A stretch of DNA of 64,000 nt from Mycobacterium sp. 852002-51971_SCH5477799-a (GTDB lineage Bacteria; Actinomycetota; Actinomycetes; Mycobacteriales; Mycobacteriaceae). Within the stretch, counting starts at the first letter, position 1. Each line of letters begins with the position of its first letter. The notes under the pieces were generated by a model. The model was not told the DNA's origin and ran no database searches. It was given only the letters and a program-made list of their open reading frames with translations. Below, one piece after another: positions 1-8,068 of this stretch. The translations under genes were made by a program, and so were the position numbers. The stretch spans positions 1-64,000 of the forward strand of contig NZ_LZIF01000034.1 in assembly GCF_001667145.1 (NCBI RefSeq), read 5' to 3'.

Positions 1-2
1 AG

Positions 3-89
3 CAGGCCAACGCGCACGGACAGAAGGTTCAGTCCGCGGGCAGCAACATGGCCAGCACCGACAGCGCCGTCGGGTCCAGCTGGGCCTGA
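3..89 (+). CDS. C-terminal end of a WXG100/ESAT-6-like protein (5' truncated by window edge)
   Basis: An open frame enters from the left edge and ends with TGA at 87-89. The visible 28 residues end in NMASTDSAVGSSWA, the Ala/Ser-rich helix tail with a final Trp-Ala seen in some mycobacterial WXG100 proteins exported by type VII (ESX) systems. The WXG motif itself would lie outside the window, so family assignment rests only on the tail. The intergenic stretch that follows (90-390) holds no convincing gene. Confidence 0.5.
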   Translation, partial: QANAHGQKVQSAGSNMASTDSAVGSSWA

Positions 90-318
90 GATCGATAATC
101 TTCGCCCGATAGGTGGCCGGTTCAGGATGGTCTAACCGCAAGGTTGGCGCACCTGCTGTGCCGACAGCTGCTCGGGCGCACTGGGTATCAGGAGCGCCGC
201 TGGGCAGTCAGCCCTTTTGCCCACGTCGTGCACCGCCAATCCCGGTTGGCTACCCGCCGTTCAGTGAAGTGTTATCGACTGAGCGTACGTTGATTCAGGC
301 ATGACTTAGTCCCACTCT

Positions 319-342
319 GAAACGGTCGACAGAAGTCGTTTC
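319..342. promoter_or_regulatory. Inverted repeat upstream of tetR, candidate autoregulatory operator
   Basis: GAAACG and CGTTTC form perfect 6-bp arms separated by 12 bp, about 50 bp upstream of the TetR start at 391. A nested GTCGAC lies between the arms. TetR regulators usually bind such palindromes in their own promoter. This is a position-based inference; no other copy of this exact palindrome was noticed in the window. The rest of 90-390 shows nothing I can name. Confidence 0.35.
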
Positions 343-390
343 GCCTCCCACCTCTGTACGATAAGGCCGGCATCCGGGAAGCTGTACGGC

Positions 391-963
391 ATGACGATCA
401 GTAAGTCGCCGAGTGCCAAGGAACGTCTGATTGCCACTGCGTATGACTTGTTCACCCGGCGCGGCATCTCCGACGTCGGTGTGGATGAGATCGTGGCCAA
501 GGCCGGCGTCGCAAAGGCGACCCTCTACAAGTACTTTCCCTCAAAGGAGGATCTTGTCCTGGCGTTCCTGGCGCAACGCGAGGAACTGTGGACCGATGAA
601 GTGATCGATCGCCGTCCCGCAGAAGACACCGACGATCCCGCGGAGCAGCTGCTAGCAACATTCGATGTGCTCGACGGGTGGTTCCACGGTCGGCGTGATT
701 ACGAGGCATGGTCCTTTGTCAAAATCTTGCTCGAAGTCGGCGATGAAGGACGCGTCGGCGAGGCATGCACCGTCCAGTTAGGCAGGATCCGAGCGATTTT
801 CACACGCCGGGCGAAGAAGGCCGGATTGCGAAATGTGCACAGCTTCACCTGGACTTTCAATGGCTTGATCAAGGGCAGCATTGTGTGTGCCGCCGAGGGT
901 GATCGGAACGCGGCGCGACGAGCCAAGCCGATGGCGGCCTGGCTAATCGAGCAGCACCGGTAG
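391..963 (+). CDS. TetR/AcrR family transcriptional regulator
   Basis: The 190-residue protein has the size and layout of a TetR repressor. Residues about 10-55 form the helix-turn-helix DNA-binding domain, with the characteristic end VAKATLYKYFPSKEDL. The rest is an all-helical ligand-binding domain too divergent to name a ligand. It converges on the sigma factor gene at 1027-1878. The ATG at 391 follows an inverted repeat (319-342) that may be its own operator. A separate array of palindromic sites at 1940-2080 is another possible target, but nothing in the sequence proves which regulator binds there. Family call is firm; target is unknown. Confidence 0.9.
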   Translation: MTISKSPSAKERLIATAYDLFTRRGISDVGVDEIVAKAGVAKATLYKYFPSKEDLVLAFLAQREELWTDEVIDRRPAEDTDDPAEQLLATFDVLDGWFHGRRDYEAWSFVKILLEVGDEGRVGEACTVQLGRIRAIFTRRAKKAGLRNVHSFTWTFNGLIKGSIVCAAEGDRNAARRAKPMAAWLIEQHR

Positions 964-1026
964 CTGCCAGGCGAATACGGTTGCAATGCAATGGCAGAAG
1001 CGAATGGTCAACGCGAGAAGCAAAGC

Positions 1027-1878
1027 TTAAATCAACATCTCGCGCCGTCCCGGCTTGTCGGACAGTTGTGCGCGTAGGCAGCCCAGTGCGGTGTTAAGAC
1101 GACGAGAGACATGCACTCGGGAAATACCGAAGTACTGCGCGATCTGAGCCTGAGTCAGGCACTCATAGAACCGCATCTTCAAGATTACTTGGTGGCGCTC
1201 AGGAAGTCTGGCGATCGATCGGGCAACTGCCACGGCGTCCTCGACGGCGTTATATCGGGGATCGTCCGCTCCAAGGTGCGATCCGACGGCGTCCTCGTCG
1301 CTCCCCGATGCCCAAATTCGCTCGTCGAAGGATTTGGGGTGATAGGCGTTTTCGGCCCACATGGAGATGCTGACAACGTCGCGTCCCACGCCCAGTTCCG
1401 CGGCCAACTCCGAGGCAGTGGGGATACGTCCAAGCCGCTGAGACAGCGGCTCGATTGCTGCCCTGACCCGACGATGAGTGTCTTTTATGCCTCGTGGGAC
1501 ATGCATACCCCACGCGTTGTCACGGAAATGCCGCCGCAGTTCGCCCAAAATGAGAATGAACGCTAGCGACACGAAGCTTCCCTTGGCAGGGTCATACCTG
1601 TCGATCGCCTTGATCAAGCCGATCCTCGCCACTTGAATCAGGTCATCGCTGGGCTCACCGCGACCGGCATAGCGGTCGGCGATGCGATCGGCCAGCGGCA
1701 AGCAGGTGACGATGATCTGACGACGCCGCTCTTGGCGCTGTTCAGGTGTTTCGGCGTCGGCCAAGCGTTCGAACTGCAACTCGATCTTGGAGTAATCGCT
1801 GTCATCGCTTGGGAACATGCCAGGTGGCTTCATCCGGAACGCAGGATCGCCATAGGCGGAGACTTTTGTTGGTTGCAT
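1027..1878 (-). CDS. RNA polymerase sigma factor, SigB/SigF/SigG (stress) subfamily
   Basis: A primary-like alternative sigma factor without region 1.1. Region 2 is visible in DDLIQVARIGLIKAIDRYDP and the following RRHFRDNAWGMHVPR. A region 3 segment follows (LGRIPTASELAAELGV), and region 4 ends with the helix-turn-helix LTQAQIAQYFGISRVHVSR. This arrangement matches mycobacterial SigF. In-frame codons extend to 1920, but AAGGAG at 1883-1888 points to the tandem ATGs at 1881 and 1878. Six palindromic sites lie just upstream (1940-2080), so transcription is probably controlled by a dedicated DNA-binding protein. No anti-sigma gene is adjacent, unlike usual sigF loci. A matching SigF-type promoter is present at 2143-2167. 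Confidence 0.88.
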   Translation of the reverse strand: MQPTKVSAYGDPAFRMKPPGMFPSDDSDYSKIELQFERLADAETPEQRQERRRQIIVTCLPLADRIADRYAGRGEPSDDLIQVARIGLIKAIDRYDPAKGSFVSLAFILILGELRRHFRDNAWGMHVPRGIKDTHRRVRAAIEPLSQRLGRIPTASELAAELGVGRDVVSISMWAENAYHPKSFDERIWASGSDEDAVGSHLGADDPRYNAVEDAVAVARSIARLPERHQVILKMRFYECLTQAQIAQYFGISRVHVSRRLNTALGCLRAQLSDKPGRREMLI

Positions 1879-1939
1879 CATGCTCCTTAAGCACCGTGTA
1901 GACGCAAACACCAAGCGCAACGACGGCTTTGCATTGGGG

Positions 1940-2080
1940 CAGACGGGACTGTCTATGACGTGTGATAGACCCGTCTGTCTGCTGCGGGAGGTAGACCGCT
2001 CTGTCTACGAAGAGGTACATACAGATCAGTCTACGCCCTAGGTAGACAGGTCAGTCTATAGACGTAGACAGATCTGTCTG
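1940..2080. promoter_or_regulatory. Array of six near-palindromic operator-like sites, about 26 bp period
   Basis: Six copies of TAGAC-N6-GTCTA (allowing 0-2 mismatches) start at 1940, 1966, 1992, 2018, 2043 and 2065, so the steps are 26, 26, 26, 25 and 22 bp. The right half is best kept (TC[A/T]GTCT in most copies); copy 4 has a degraded left half (CATAC). They lie between the divergent sigma factor start (1878) and the SigF-type promoter at 2143. Palindromes of this length and symmetry suit a TetR-type dimer. A 26 bp step is about 2.5 helical turns. The binding protein is not known. Confidence 0.7.
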
Positions 2081-2142
2081 CTGCTCTCATACCCGGCCTC
2101 GGGCATCAAAACCCCGCAGAGCCAATCTCGATATCTCAGTGC

Positions 2143-2167
2143 GGTTCGTTCGACCCATTGCGGGTAT
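2143..2167 (+). promoter_or_regulatory. SigF-type promoter (GGTT-N15-GGGTAT)
   Basis: GGTT at 2143-2146, a 15-bp spacer, and GGGTAT at 2162-2167 match the established mycobacterial SigF consensus (GTTT-like -35, GGGTAT -10, 15-17 bp apart). It faces the small broken gene at 2250 and the YetF-like gene at 2587. A SigF-family sigma factor gene is divergently encoded only about 270 bp away, making a direct regulatory link likely. Transcription start not tested. Confidence 0.6.
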
Positions 2168-2249
2168 ATCCCACGGTGATCGCGTCCGATGTGCCTGGTT
2201 CACATTGGCGCGCGCAGGGCAGTTAAAGCTTTCTGTGGGGAGAAATCGC

Positions 2250-2496
2250 ATGAGCAAGCCGGAAGCGATCATCGACAAACGTCGAGAGACTCGAGAAGGA
2301 ACACGGCGTCGCCGAGCTGCTCGAGCGATCTTGTACCCAGGCCCGTGAATCGGCCAAGGGCAAGTTGCATGGCGACCTCTTCGAGGCACTCATGCCCGTA
2401 CCAAGACCCCGGCATTGTGGATTTTCTTATTGTGTTACATCGGCTTGGCGGTCTTGCCCGGGTCGTCTATGTGCGGCGACTGGTCACTGCACGTGA
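2250..2496 (+). pseudogene. Frameshifted small stress-type protein gene
   Basis: ATG at 2250 follows GGGGAG at a good distance and encodes MSKPEAIID. From about 2272 the +1 frame reads as a plausible acidic helix (NVERLEKEHGVAELLE, then ARESAKGKLHGDLFEALMP) and runs to TGA at 2494-2496. The two parts look like one small charged protein interrupted by a frameshift near 2271-2280. The initiating frame itself stops at 2346-2348 after an unnaturally Arg-rich tail. It sits downstream of the SigF-type promoter at 2143. Family not recognised; the frameshift could also be a sequencing error. Confidence 0.4.
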
Positions 2497-2527
2497 GTAG
2501 TTTTGACACCAAGGCAAGGAGATCACC

Positions 2528-2599
2528 ATGACGAAAGATGAGGAGAATGGTTCCTCCTATTTCACCTCCCCGGCAAGGGAAATCGGGTGGCAGGGATGA
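2528..2599 (+). CDS. Short ORF (23 aa) overlapping the YetF-like gene
   Basis: ATG at 2528 has an excellent ribosome binding site (AAGGAG at 2516-2521, 6-bp spacer) and encodes 23 residues beginning MTKDEENGSSYF, ending at TGA 2597-2599 inside the following gene. The overlap suggests translational coupling with the membrane protein that starts at 2587 or 2596. I do not recognise the peptide. It could be a leader or the remnant of a longer N-terminus. Confidence 0.4.
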   Translation: MTKDEENGSSYFTSPAREIGWQG

Positions 2600-3135
2600 A
2601 CGACTTATTGCTTCAGTTGGTCGATGGGTGGCGACCGGCTGCCTATGCGGCACTCAAGGCATTGGCGTTGTTCGTCACGACTGCAACCGCTTTCCGGTTT
2701 ACATTGCGGCGGACCATCGCCGAGTTCACGCCCTTCGATTGGGTCACCGCAGTTGCGGTGGGCGCCATCGTCGGCCGTACCGCCACCGCTGCCGATACCT
2801 CGTGGCTCACCGGGGCGGCAGCCTTGCTCGCCTTAATCGCCGCTCATGACACCGTCGCGCGTCTTCGCTTCATCCCTTGGCTGCGCCGACTGGTTGACCC
2901 GCCGGTCCGAGTGCTTATTCGCGACGGCCAACTCGACCGACCCAACCTGAGACGGTGCGGGCTTACCGACGAGGACCTGGACGCGATCCTGCGCCAACAT
3001 GGTCACCGCAGACCCGACGAGATTCGACTTGCGCTGTTGGAGACGAAGGGCGTGGTCTCCGTCTTCGCCGACGCCCACGGCGGGGGCAAGCCGAACGGCA
3101 TCGATCGCGGATCAGATTCAGACGGAGCCCGGTGA
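2587..3135 (+). CDS. YetF-like (DUF421) membrane protein
   Basis: A 182-residue protein with two to three hydrophobic helices in the first 90 residues (ALKALALFVTTATAF, then FDWVTAVAVGAIVGRTA) followed by a soluble domain with VRVLIRDGQ and GLTDEDLDAILRQHG. This is the two-part layout of DUF421/YetF proteins, whose role is poorly defined (envelope/stress related). GTG at 2587 has AAGGGA six bases upstream; ATG at 2596 is the alternative. Its end overlaps the convergent NarK gene by 18 bp. It is probably under the SigF-type promoter at 2143-2167, possibly coupled to the short ORF at 2528. Confidence 0.75.
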   Translation: MAGMNDLLLQLVDGWRPAAYAALKALALFVTTATAFRFTLRRTIAEFTPFDWVTAVAVGAIVGRTATAADTSWLTGAAALLALIAAHDTVARLRFIPWLRRLVDPPVRVLIRDGQLDRPNLRRCGLTDEDLDAILRQHGHRRPDEIRLALLETKGVVSVFADAHGGGKPNGIDRGSDSDGAR

Positions 3136-4527
3136 CACCGCTTTAAGTGCGGGCGCCTCTTGTTGTTCGGTGGTTGTCGCGTGTGGCCGGCGAACGTACC
3201 TCTTCCAGGTCAGGATGGCGGCAACTACATAGAAAGTGAGGAAGATCCAGTAGGCCGGTGTATCTGTGCCGGTGCTCAGGTACGACTGGCGTAAGGCCAT
3301 GTTGATTCCCACTCCGCCGAGGGCGCCGAACGCGGCAACGAACCCGATTACCGCGCCCGACATGGCTTGCGACCAGTGACGCCGTTCGGCCTCAACGACT
3401 TTGAGTCGGTAGCTGCGCGCTTCGAATACCGAGGGGATCAGCTTGTACACGGCGCCGTTGCCGATACCGGACAAGATGAACAGGGCCATGAAGCCGCCGA
3501 TGTACGCGACCATCGTCGCGGTGGTCGTAGGACCGCGGTTTTGGTCGTCGAGGGTACTGGCGGTGACCAGCAGCCCGGTAGCTAGCCCCATGGCCGCGAA
3601 CACCGCGAGGGCGACGCGGCTGCCGCCAAGGCGGTCAGCCAGCCTGCCGCCATAGATGCGCGCCACCGACCCCAGTGCCGGCCCGATGAACGCCAACTCG
3701 GCGGCATGCAACGCCGCCTGCCCACGGCTCTGCCCGGAGGCGGCGAAGTTCACCTGGAGGACCAGTCCGAAGGCGAATGAGAAACCGATCCACGAGCCAA
3801 AAGTACCCAGGTAAAGCAGCGCGAGTACCCAGGTATCACGCTCGGAGAGTATCGAGCGCAGATGGCTTGCCTCGGTGGGGTGGTCGAGGTTGTCCATGTA
3901 TCGCGCCGCTCCGAGTGCGACCACTGTCAAGAACACAAGGTAGAGCCCACAGACCCAATAGGGCTCACGCTGACCGGCGATTGCAAGTACCAGAAGCCCT
4001 ACCAACTGGATCATCGGGACGCCCAGATTGCCGGCGCCGGCGTTGAAGCCAAGCGCCGAACCCTTGATCCGATGGGGATAAAACGAATTCGTATTTGTCA
4101 TGGATGCGGCGTAATTGGCACCGCCGCATCCGGTGAGCGCTGCGCATACCAAATACGGCCATAGGGGCAGTCCTGGATGAGCCAACAGCACCATCGTGCC
4201 GATGGTGGGGATCAGCAGCACCACAACCGAAAACACCGTCCAGTTACGCCCGCCGAAATTTGCGATACCCAGTGAGTAGGGGATGCGCAAGCACGCCGCG
4301 ACTAGTGTCGCGGTTGCGCCCAGCAAGAACTTGTCAGCCGCGGAAAACCCGTACACATTCTGGGGCATGAATAGCGCCATCACCGGCCAGAGAGTCCAGA
4401 TGCCGAAAGCGGCATGGTCGCAGGCGACGATCCACAGCAAGTTGCGACGGGCGATCGCCTTGTTTCCGGCCTCCCAGGCCAAAACGTGTTCGGGATCCCA
4501 GTCCGAGAGGCGATGGGAGCGGGCCAT
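3118..4527 (-). CDS. narK3: NarK-type nitrate/nitrite transporter (MFS)
   Basis: The 469-residue protein has about 12 hydrophobic segments. It also has the nitrate/nitrite porter signature GCGGANYAASMTNTNSFYP near residues 145-165 and a second Gly-rich motif later (LGGVGINMALRQSY). These place it in the NarK/NarU branch of the major facilitator family, which moves nitrate in and nitrite out across the inner membrane. The N-terminus (SDWDPEHVLAWEAGN) resembles mycobacterial NarK3/NarK2. No nitrate reductase genes are adjacent, so it stands alone. The start ATG at 4527 follows AAAGGTG. Symbol is by resemblance; narK2 or narU are alternatives. Confidence 0.8.
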   Translation of the reverse strand: MARSHRLSDWDPEHVLAWEAGNKAIARRNLLWIVACDHAAFGIWTLWPVMALFMPQNVYGFSAADKFLLGATATLVAACLRIPYSLGIANFGGRNWTVFSVVVLLIPTIGTMVLLAHPGLPLWPYLVCAALTGCGGANYAASMTNTNSFYPHRIKGSALGFNAGAGNLGVPMIQLVGLLVLAIAGQREPYWVCGLYLVFLTVVALGAARYMDNLDHPTEASHLRSILSERDTWVLALLYLGTFGSWIGFSFAFGLVLQVNFAASGQSRGQAALHAAELAFIGPALGSVARIYGGRLADRLGGSRVALAVFAAMGLATGLLVTASTLDDQNRGPTTTATMVAYIGGFMALFILSGIGNGAVYKLIPSVFEARSYRLKVVEAERRHWSQAMSGAVIGFVAAFGALGGVGINMALRQSYLSTGTDTPAYWIFLTFYVVAAILTWKRYVRRPHATTTEQQEAPALKAVSPGSV

Positions 4528-5345
4528 ATATGGTTCACCTTTCCTATTGGGAATCCGTGGCAGGGGTGCTTATGGAATTGACACGCCGAATTAGCCGGCC
4601 TGACCGTGCGCTTGGCCAGGGGCGGTGCGATGCTAGACGGAATGCGTTCTTGTTGCGGTCGTTTCAGATGTTGATGCCGCCACCGTCGTCGCTGAATCAC
4701 CCGCCCATCATCGTGGTGCGCTACTGCGCGGGTGCCGGACCGGTCGCGACTCCAGCCGCGGCAGATAAGCCGGCACAGATCCTATTGCGTCGACCGATCC
4801 CACTGGCGCTGAACAGGATTGGGTCGAGTACGTCGCCAATTGCGTAGTCATCAGGAAGCATCATCGTCCATTTTCTGCAGCGCCCCAATGTGCGGGCGAC
4901 ACCGGATGCCTTCCATCCGACATGTCGGTCCTCATCATGACCTTCCTGAAAAGATGTGAGGTGCCTGCTCCAACACCGTCATCGCGCAACCGGCACGGAA
5001 ACATCGCGCACCGCTTCGGGGGCGGCACCTATAGTAATACTGGGAAACAGTTTGTAGTTGCTATAGTAGCCGCCTGCTAGACTGCTGGACAGCAGCTGTG
5101 AGGACTCGTATTCGCCAGCTCGATCAAGGGACCACTGGGACCGACCGAACACGTGGGAAGCCGAATGACCATCAGGGCCGTTGCTACGAAACCAACGATC
5201 AGGCGGCAGTAATCGAACCGCCTTTCCGCGTGCTGGAAGACGCATCGCTGATACGACACTCCTCGGCTGGCTGGGTCTTGGCGTCAGCCCGGAAAAGCTT
5301 CACACCTTGATCTGCCTCATCCAGCCACTGACGGCGTGACCGCGA
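4528..5345. other. 818-bp intergenic region between narK and the ClC gene
   Basis: No supported gene. A 47-codon reading frame on the minus strand (4721-4864) lacks a ribosome binding site. CTATAGTA occurs twice around 5030-5070. In the last 80 bp a frame reads LLGWLGLGVSPEKLHTLI before TGA at about 5337-5339. That looks like the tail of a decayed gene, but I cannot identify it. Confidence 0.3.
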
Positions 5346-7394
5346 TTGGAGCAGGAAAAGTTGGCGATTTATAGGGTGCGGCAGCCGCGATCCGTGTCAG
5401 ACGGAGTCCGACGGGTGGCCGGTTGGTTGCGTGCAAATCGATTCGGGCTGTTCTGCGTGGCAATTGTGGTGGGCCTCGCCGCCGGGCTGGGTGCAGTGGC
5501 GTTTCGCTACCTGATCTTTGGGTTCACCTGGCTCGCCACCGGGCACACCGAGTTCGGCCAGCAGGGCTGGGCGGGCAGCGACAACCTGCCCTGGTTGGGA
5601 GTCGGCTTCTTTGCGGTCATCCCGGTGATCGGCGGGTTGCTGTATGGGCCGTTGATCTCTCGGTTCGCCCGCGAGGCACGCGGCCACGGGGTGCCGGAAG
5701 TAATGATTGCGGTCGCGGAAAACGGCGGTCGCATCCGACCCCAGGTGACAGTTGTCAAGGCGTTCGCCTCGGCGCTGTGCATCGGCACGGGTGGGTCAGT
5801 AGGCCGAGAAGGTCCGATCGTGCAGATCGGCGCGGCACTGGCGTCCAGCTTCGGACAATGGGTCCGCATGCCGGAGAGCCGATTGCGGGTATTGGTGGCC
5901 TGCGGGGCGGCGGGGGCAATCTCGGCTACGTTCAACGCCCCCATAACTGGGGTTTTCTTCGCAATCGAACTGATATTGCGGGAGCTGTCCGCCGAGGCGA
6001 TCTTCGCCATCATGCTCTCAGCGATGGTTGCGGATGTTATCGCCCAGGTCTTCTTCGGCTCCGCGCCCTTCCTCACCCAGCTCCCCACCGGCATTGAATT
6101 GGACCACATCGCTAATTACCTTTTAGTGGCCGTCCTCGCAGCGATCGCCGGCCTGATCGGAGTGGTGTTCAAGGGCGTGCTCTACTACACCGAGGATCTG
6201 TGTGACCGGGTGTGGCGTCGCCGCCCGGACTGGGCACGGCCAGCAGTTGGCGGAATCGTGCTCGGTCTCGTGCTGCTAGCGGTGCCACAACTGTACGGGG
6301 TGGGCTACTCGGTAATGTATGCCGCTTTCGCGGGCCACTATGCGCTGTGGTTTCTGGTAATTCTCGCCGCAGGCAAGATGCTGGCCTGCAGCCTGACCAT
6401 CGGCATTGGCGGCTCAGGCGGCGTATTCGCACCTTCGCTATTCGTGGGAGCTACTTCCGGCATGGCCTTCGGACTCGTCGTTCACCAACTAATCGGGCCG
6501 GGGGCAGGGGAACCGGCCCTCTACGCGATCATCGGAATGGGCGCTGTATTCGCCTCCGCCGCGCGCGCTCCGCTCACCGCGCTGGCCAGTACGGTCGAGA
6601 TGACGGGGGACTTCACGCTCACCCTGCCGGTCATGTTGGCAGTCGCCGTCGGTAGCACCGTGTCGCGCGCACTTTCCTACGGCACGATCTACACCACCAA
6701 ACTGCTTCGCCGTGGCATCGACATCGACCGCCCAACACCTGTCCGTGCGTTTGCCGACCTCACCGCCGCTGACGCCATGCACCGGTTCACCGTTCCGTTC
6801 GATCTCTCCCGCGACGAAGATTCGGGCCCGGACCGAACAACCGTGTTCGGACCTGTTACTCGGGTTCGCGAACCACAAGCGCTATTCGCCAACGACAGCC
6901 TGGCTCAAGCCCTTCGACAGCTCGTGCTCTATGGCCGTGATGGACTACCGGTTATCGACACCAATGCCCGCCGGGTACAGGGCTGGCTGACCAACCAGAA
7001 CGTGCTGCGCGCGGTCGCTGTTTACCTTGCCGACGCCGAGCCGGGCATGGCGGCCGGCCGCACCGCGGCCCAATGGGCGGACCCGCGGGCGGGAACCGCC
7101 GAACACGATCTGGGTAGCCAGCTCGCCGGGTACCAAATCGTCGAGTACACACTCGGAGCCGACTCGGCTGCGGTTGGCCGCACCCTGGATGAAATCGACC
7201 TGCCAGCCGATTACCTTCCCGTGTCGATCCTCCACGACCGCCAGCTTGTCGAGGCCGACCCTTCCATCCGACTCACCACCGGGGACCGGGTCAACGTCCT
7301 TGTCCCCGCCGGCCGCTACAACAACGTCAATGGCGCCACCATCGGCGCCGGCCAAGGCCGCGATTTCAATTCGCTTCCCCCATCCCGCGATTGA
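5346..7394 (+). CDS. ClC-family chloride channel/antiporter with CBS and TrkA-C domains
   Basis: The 682-residue protein is an N-terminal ClC domain (about residues 30-450) with the selectivity-filter motifs GHGVP (113-117), GREGP (153-157, gating Glu155) and GGVFAPSLFVGA (about 358-369). Two CBS segments follow (about 465-585), then a TrkA-C-like domain (about 600-670). It should pass chloride or related anions across the inner membrane under nucleotide control. In the helix carrying the internal proton glutamate of E. coli ClC (IEE), this protein has IEL (207-209), so the second Glu is Leu. In-frame TGA at 5337 limits the start; TTG 5346 is first, with TTG 5361 or GTG 5376 as alternatives. 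Confidence 0.88.
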   Translation: MEQEKLAIYRVRQPRSVSDGVRRVAGWLRANRFGLFCVAIVVGLAAGLGAVAFRYLIFGFTWLATGHTEFGQQGWAGSDNLPWLGVGFFAVIPVIGGLLYGPLISRFAREARGHGVPEVMIAVAENGGRIRPQVTVVKAFASALCIGTGGSVGREGPIVQIGAALASSFGQWVRMPESRLRVLVACGAAGAISATFNAPITGVFFAIELILRELSAEAIFAIMLSAMVADVIAQVFFGSAPFLTQLPTGIELDHIANYLLVAVLAAIAGLIGVVFKGVLYYTEDLCDRVWRRRPDWARPAVGGIVLGLVLLAVPQLYGVGYSVMYAAFAGHYALWFLVILAAGKMLACSLTIGIGGSGGVFAPSLFVGATSGMAFGLVVHQLIGPGAGEPALYAIIGMGAVFASAARAPLTALASTVEMTGDFTLTLPVMLAVAVGSTVSRALSYGTIYTTKLLRRGIDIDRPTPVRAFADLTAADAMHRFTVPFDLSRDEDSGPDRTTVFGPVTRVREPQALFANDSLAQALRQLVLYGRDGLPVIDTNARRVQGWLTNQNVLRAVAVYLADAEPGMAAGRTAAQWADPRAGTAEHDLGSQLAGYQIVEYTLGADSAAVGRTLDEIDLPADYLPVSILHDRQLVEADPSIRLTTGDRVNVLVPAGRYNNVNGATIGAGQGRDFNSLPPSRD

Positions 7395-7656
7395 TCCCGA
7401 CAACGACGTCGGCGCCGCTAACGAAGCGAGTGGCCGCCCCTGCCACCGGCGGGCGCGAAATGTAGTGGTGCACAGCAAGACTTATAAACCGTCACTCGGG
7501 CATATCGACCGTTACCAGGCGCCCAGGATTTCGCAGTACCCATGTGGTGGGCAAACGTGATGATCGGCCGCCGCGATGTCACAGTGCCGGAAGTGGTAGC
7601 CGTGGGACGGCCGGTCGGCAAGGCTGGTCGGATCCGGGTGAGGCCAGTCTGAAGAA

Positions 7657-7754
7657 ATGACATGAGTTTGAGCCAAAGCCCCAATGACATCTTGTGAGAC
7701 GACTTCGATCGCAGCTGGTCCAGAATCGAAGAGATGACAGGCGAAATGAGAACC
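7657..7754 (+). repeat. Insertion-sequence end remnant A (three ATGACA...TGAG repeats)
   Basis: Three related units lie in tandem: ATGACA-N6-TGAGCC at 7657, ATGACA-N5-TGAGAC at 7684, ATGACA-N7-TGAGAACC at 7734. Unit starts are 27 and 50 bp apart, exactly as in remnant C (22918-23015). The three internal spacers (6, 5, 7) are also the same in both. Multiple short terminal repeats of this sort are typical of IS21-family ends, but no transposase is nearby. The IS21 assignment is inference. Confidence 0.55.
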
Positions 7755-7854
7755 TACACCTGGTTGGGGGACTGTTGCTAACGTTGTAGGGTTTCCCGAA
7801 TTCGGTGTCACCGTCCCAAATTCTGGAACATCGGTGGCGAGTGCACGGTGAGCC

Positions 7855-8068
7855 GTGCGGCGCGTCATGGTTATCGGTTCGGGCGGGGCGGGCAAAATCT
7901 ACGTTCTCCCGTGGGTTGGGCCGGCGCGCTGGGCTGCCCGTTATTCACCTCGACCGCCATCACCGGGGGCCCAATTGGACACTGACCCCTCCGGAGGAGT
8001 GGCTGGAGCTTCGGGTTCGGCCGACACAGCGCGGCATGGGTGTTCGGTGCGCCGTGATCACCCCTTGA
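7855..8068 (+). pseudogene. Broken P-loop nucleoside-kinase-like (topology modulation/adenylate-kinase-like) gene
   Basis: GTG at 7855 starts MRRVMVIGSGGAGK, a Walker A loop. The frame is then wrong. One base downstream the sequence continues KSTFSRGLGRRAGLPVIHLD and then W.LTPPEEW, the expected next segment of small AAA-like P-loop kinases of the FlaR/topology-modulation type. A one-base gain in the A run at 7894-7897 explains the shift. Similarity is lost after about 8020 and the frame ends at 8068, overlapping the methyltransferase end. So the gene is both frameshifted and truncated (about 55 of roughly 180 residues remain). Confidence 0.6.

Noticed and set aside
1940..2080. Plasmid-type iterons (replication origin)
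   Set aside because: The units are palindromic, lie in a divergent promoter region, and no replication initiator or AT-rich opening region is nearby.
4721..4864. 47-codon minus-strand ORF in the narK-ClC gap
   Set aside because: No ribosome binding site and no recognisable motif; cannot be separated from chance in GC-rich sequence.
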